Of a stretch of DNA of 22,087 bases, positions 20,932 through 22,087 are shown piece after piece. Under the pieces are notes generated by a model, which made no database searches, was not told the DNA's origin, and saw nothing but the letters and a program-made list of their open reading frames with translations. The position numbers were made by a program, and so were the translations under genes. Source of the stretch: an uncultured Oscillospiraceae bacterium (GTDB taxonomy: Bacteria > Bacillota > Clostridia > Oscillospirales > Oscillospiraceae); NCBI GenBank assembly GCA_910588625.1, contig CAJUQN010000043.1, positions 1-22,087 of the forward strand. Reading direction: 5' to 3'. Position 1 is the stretch's first letter; the number at the start of each line of letters is the position of its first letter.

Positions 20932-22024
20932 ATCCTTGGCTTGTTATCGCTGTGGAGCGGTTCGCCCGCTCGATGAGCTTCGTGATTTTGAGGGTGAGCT
21001 ATACTGCTCTGACTGCCTGAAATCGTTGACTGTAACCTGTGATTGCTGTGGTCAACGGTTCAGCAGGAATGCAGTTCATCAGGAAAGTGACCTAACCCTC
21101 TGCCTTTCTTGTAGAGACAGTTACGCCTATTGCAGTCGATGTGGAAGACTGGTCCATGAAGATGATCTCCACTACCTCTCAGACGGTGACGATGATGGCT
21201 ACTGCGATACCTGCTATGCGGAAGTCCATCATTCCTACAGCGGTATTGAGAGCTACTACTATAAACCAGACCCCATCTTCTATGGGGAGGGTAATCGTTA
21301 TTTCGGGGTAGAGTTGGAGATAGATGAAGGTGGCGAGAATGACAGCAGAGCCAACCAGATCATGTCCATTGCCAACCAACAGCATGAACATCTCTACATC
21401 AAGCACGATGGCTCCTTGGAGGACGGAATGGAGTTAGTGACTCACCCTATGACTTTGGACTATCATCTGACTGAAATGCCATGGGGCGAGATTGTATCTG
21501 AGGCCATCAGGTTAGGCTACTACAGTCACAAGTGCTGTACTTGTGGATTACATATCCACGTCAACCGCTCTGCTTTCGGAGATACCCAGGAGGAACAGGA
21601 GGAAGTGATTGCTCGAATCCTGTTCCTGGTGGAGAACTACTGGAACGAGCTTCTTCGATTCAGCAGAAGAACCAAAGACCAGATGGAGGAATGGGCTTCC
21701 AGGTATGGGAGAAAGGATGATCCAAAGGCTGTCCTGGACAGCGCCAAGCATCGGTATGAACGATACAAATGCGTGAACCTTACCAACAGCAATACCATTG
21801 AGTTTCGTATGTTCCGAGGCACCTTAAAGCTCAATACGATTTTAGCTACTTTGCAGATGGTGGATCGTCTCTGTGAAGTAGCTTTTTATTTGACAGATCA
21901 GGAAATCAAGTGCTTGACCTGGACTGACTTCGTATCAGGCTGCAAGGCTCCTGAGCTGGTGCAGTATCTAAAGGAACGTAGGCTGTATGTCAATGAGCCT
22001 GTAGCGGCTCCTGATGAGGTATAA
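20921..22024 (+). CDS. Amidoligase-family protein with three N-terminal zinc-binding modules
   Basis: A 367-residue protein. Residues 8-98 hold three CxxC...CxxC modules (C8/C11/C29/C32; C40/C43/C61/C64; C71/C74/C95/C98), like zinc ribbons or LIM-type knuckles. Residues about 126-345 resemble the putative amidoligase family (Amidoligase_2, glutamine synthetase/GCS-like fold): YFGVELEID (127-135), IKHDGSLEDGMELVTHP (160-176), CGLHIHVN (208-215), NTIEFRMFRG (291-300). Family members are predicted to form amide bonds using ATP, but substrates are mostly unknown. ATG at 20921 or 20924; AGGAGG at 20909-20914 fits both. It overlaps the micro-ORF, and a further gene starts 3 bases after the stop. 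Confidence in the family is good; none in the substrate. Confidence 0.82.
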   Translation: MMNESLACYRCGAVRPLDELRDFEGELYCSDCLKSLTVTCDCCGQRFSRNAVHQESDLTLCLSCRDSYAYCSRCGRLVHEDDLHYLSDGDDDGYCDTCYAEVHHSYSGIESYYYKPDPIFYGEGNRYFGVELEIDEGGENDSRANQIMSIANQQHEHLYIKHDGSLEDGMELVTHPMTLDYHLTEMPWGEIVSEAIRLGYYSHKCCTCGLHIHVNRSAFGDTQEEQEEVIARILFLVENYWNELLRFSRRTKDQMEEWASRYGRKDDPKAVLDSAKHRYERYKCVNLTNSNTIEFRMFRGTLKLNTILATLQMVDRLCEVAFYLTDQEIKCLTWTDFVSGCKAPELVQYLKERRLYVNEPVAAPDEV

Positions 22025-22027
22025 GCT

Positions 22028-22087
22028 ATGTGTGCTATTACTCCCGAATTAGAACATAGGAAATCTGGCTATGTTGAAAGAAAGCGG
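22028..22087 (+). CDS. Start of an unidentified gene, cut by the window edge
   Basis: An ATG 3 bases after the amidoligase stop, with GAGGT 7 bases upstream (inside the amidoligase 3' end), opens 20 codons to the window end without a stop. It begins MCAITPELEH. It is too short to assign. The tight spacing suggests an operon with the amidoligase gene. Confidence 0.5.
   Translation, partial: MCAITPELEHRKSGYVERKR

Overview
The window joins two kinds of DNA. Positions 1 to about 16125 are a GC-rich, densely packed chromosomal core. From about 16126 to the end the sequence is clearly AT-richer and reads as an integrated mobile island. Crotonase and 3-hydroxybutyryl-CoA dehydrogenase (butyrate pathway), a Firmicutes-type order murI-DUF1934-argS and rimP-nusA-ylxR-L7Ae-infB, AAGGAGG-type ribosome binding sites and the high GC suggest a butyrate-forming anaerobic clostridium of the Oscillospiraceae type (Flavonifractor, Pseudoflavonifractor or Lawsonibacter-like). 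The genus is inference only.

Core, minus strand (read from high to low coordinates): murI, DUF1934 and argS run from a sigma-A promoter at 14576-14604. rimP-nusA-ylxR-L7Ae-infB follow from their own promoter at 11406-11434, whose transcript meets a terminator-like hairpin before rimP (possible attenuation). A strong terminator follows infB. After it come a GNAT acetyltransferase, rbfA, an nrnA-like DHH phosphoesterase, truB, ribF and a DUF554 membrane protein, packed with gaps of 3 to 36 bases and closed by a hairpin at 1956-1990. A separate promoter at 1885-1913 drives crt and hbd; hbd runs off the left edge. Core, plus strand: smpB (promoter 14663-14691, divergent from murI), a cyclophilin and the tmRNA gene ssrA. 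Together these genes cover translation initiation, ribosome maturation, arginyl-tRNA charging and ribosome rescue.

Island (16126 onward): the 3' end of ssrA is a classic integration target, and a tyrosine recombinase gene starts 217 bases after it. That gene is cut by a 192-bp MITE-like insertion with imperfect inverted ends and a 7-bp direct repeat, so the island is probably unable to excise by its own integrase. Convergent to it lie a small excisionase-type HTH gene and a superfamily 3 (D5/P4-like) helicase gene, in one operon. A divergent XRE-type regulator faces them across an intergenic region with three AGTTAA half-sites. This layout resembles phage satellites or integrative plasmids.

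The accessory part starts after the regulator with about 470 bases holding several strong stem-loops. Then come a 25-codon micro-ORF with its own ribosome binding site, an overlapping gene for an amidoligase-family protein with three N-terminal zinc-binding cysteine modules, and the first 20 codons of a further gene only 3 bases downstream. The micro-ORF, amidoligase and next gene form the most interesting candidate for an undescribed system, possibly a peptide- or protein-modifying cassette. The far end of the island is outside the window.
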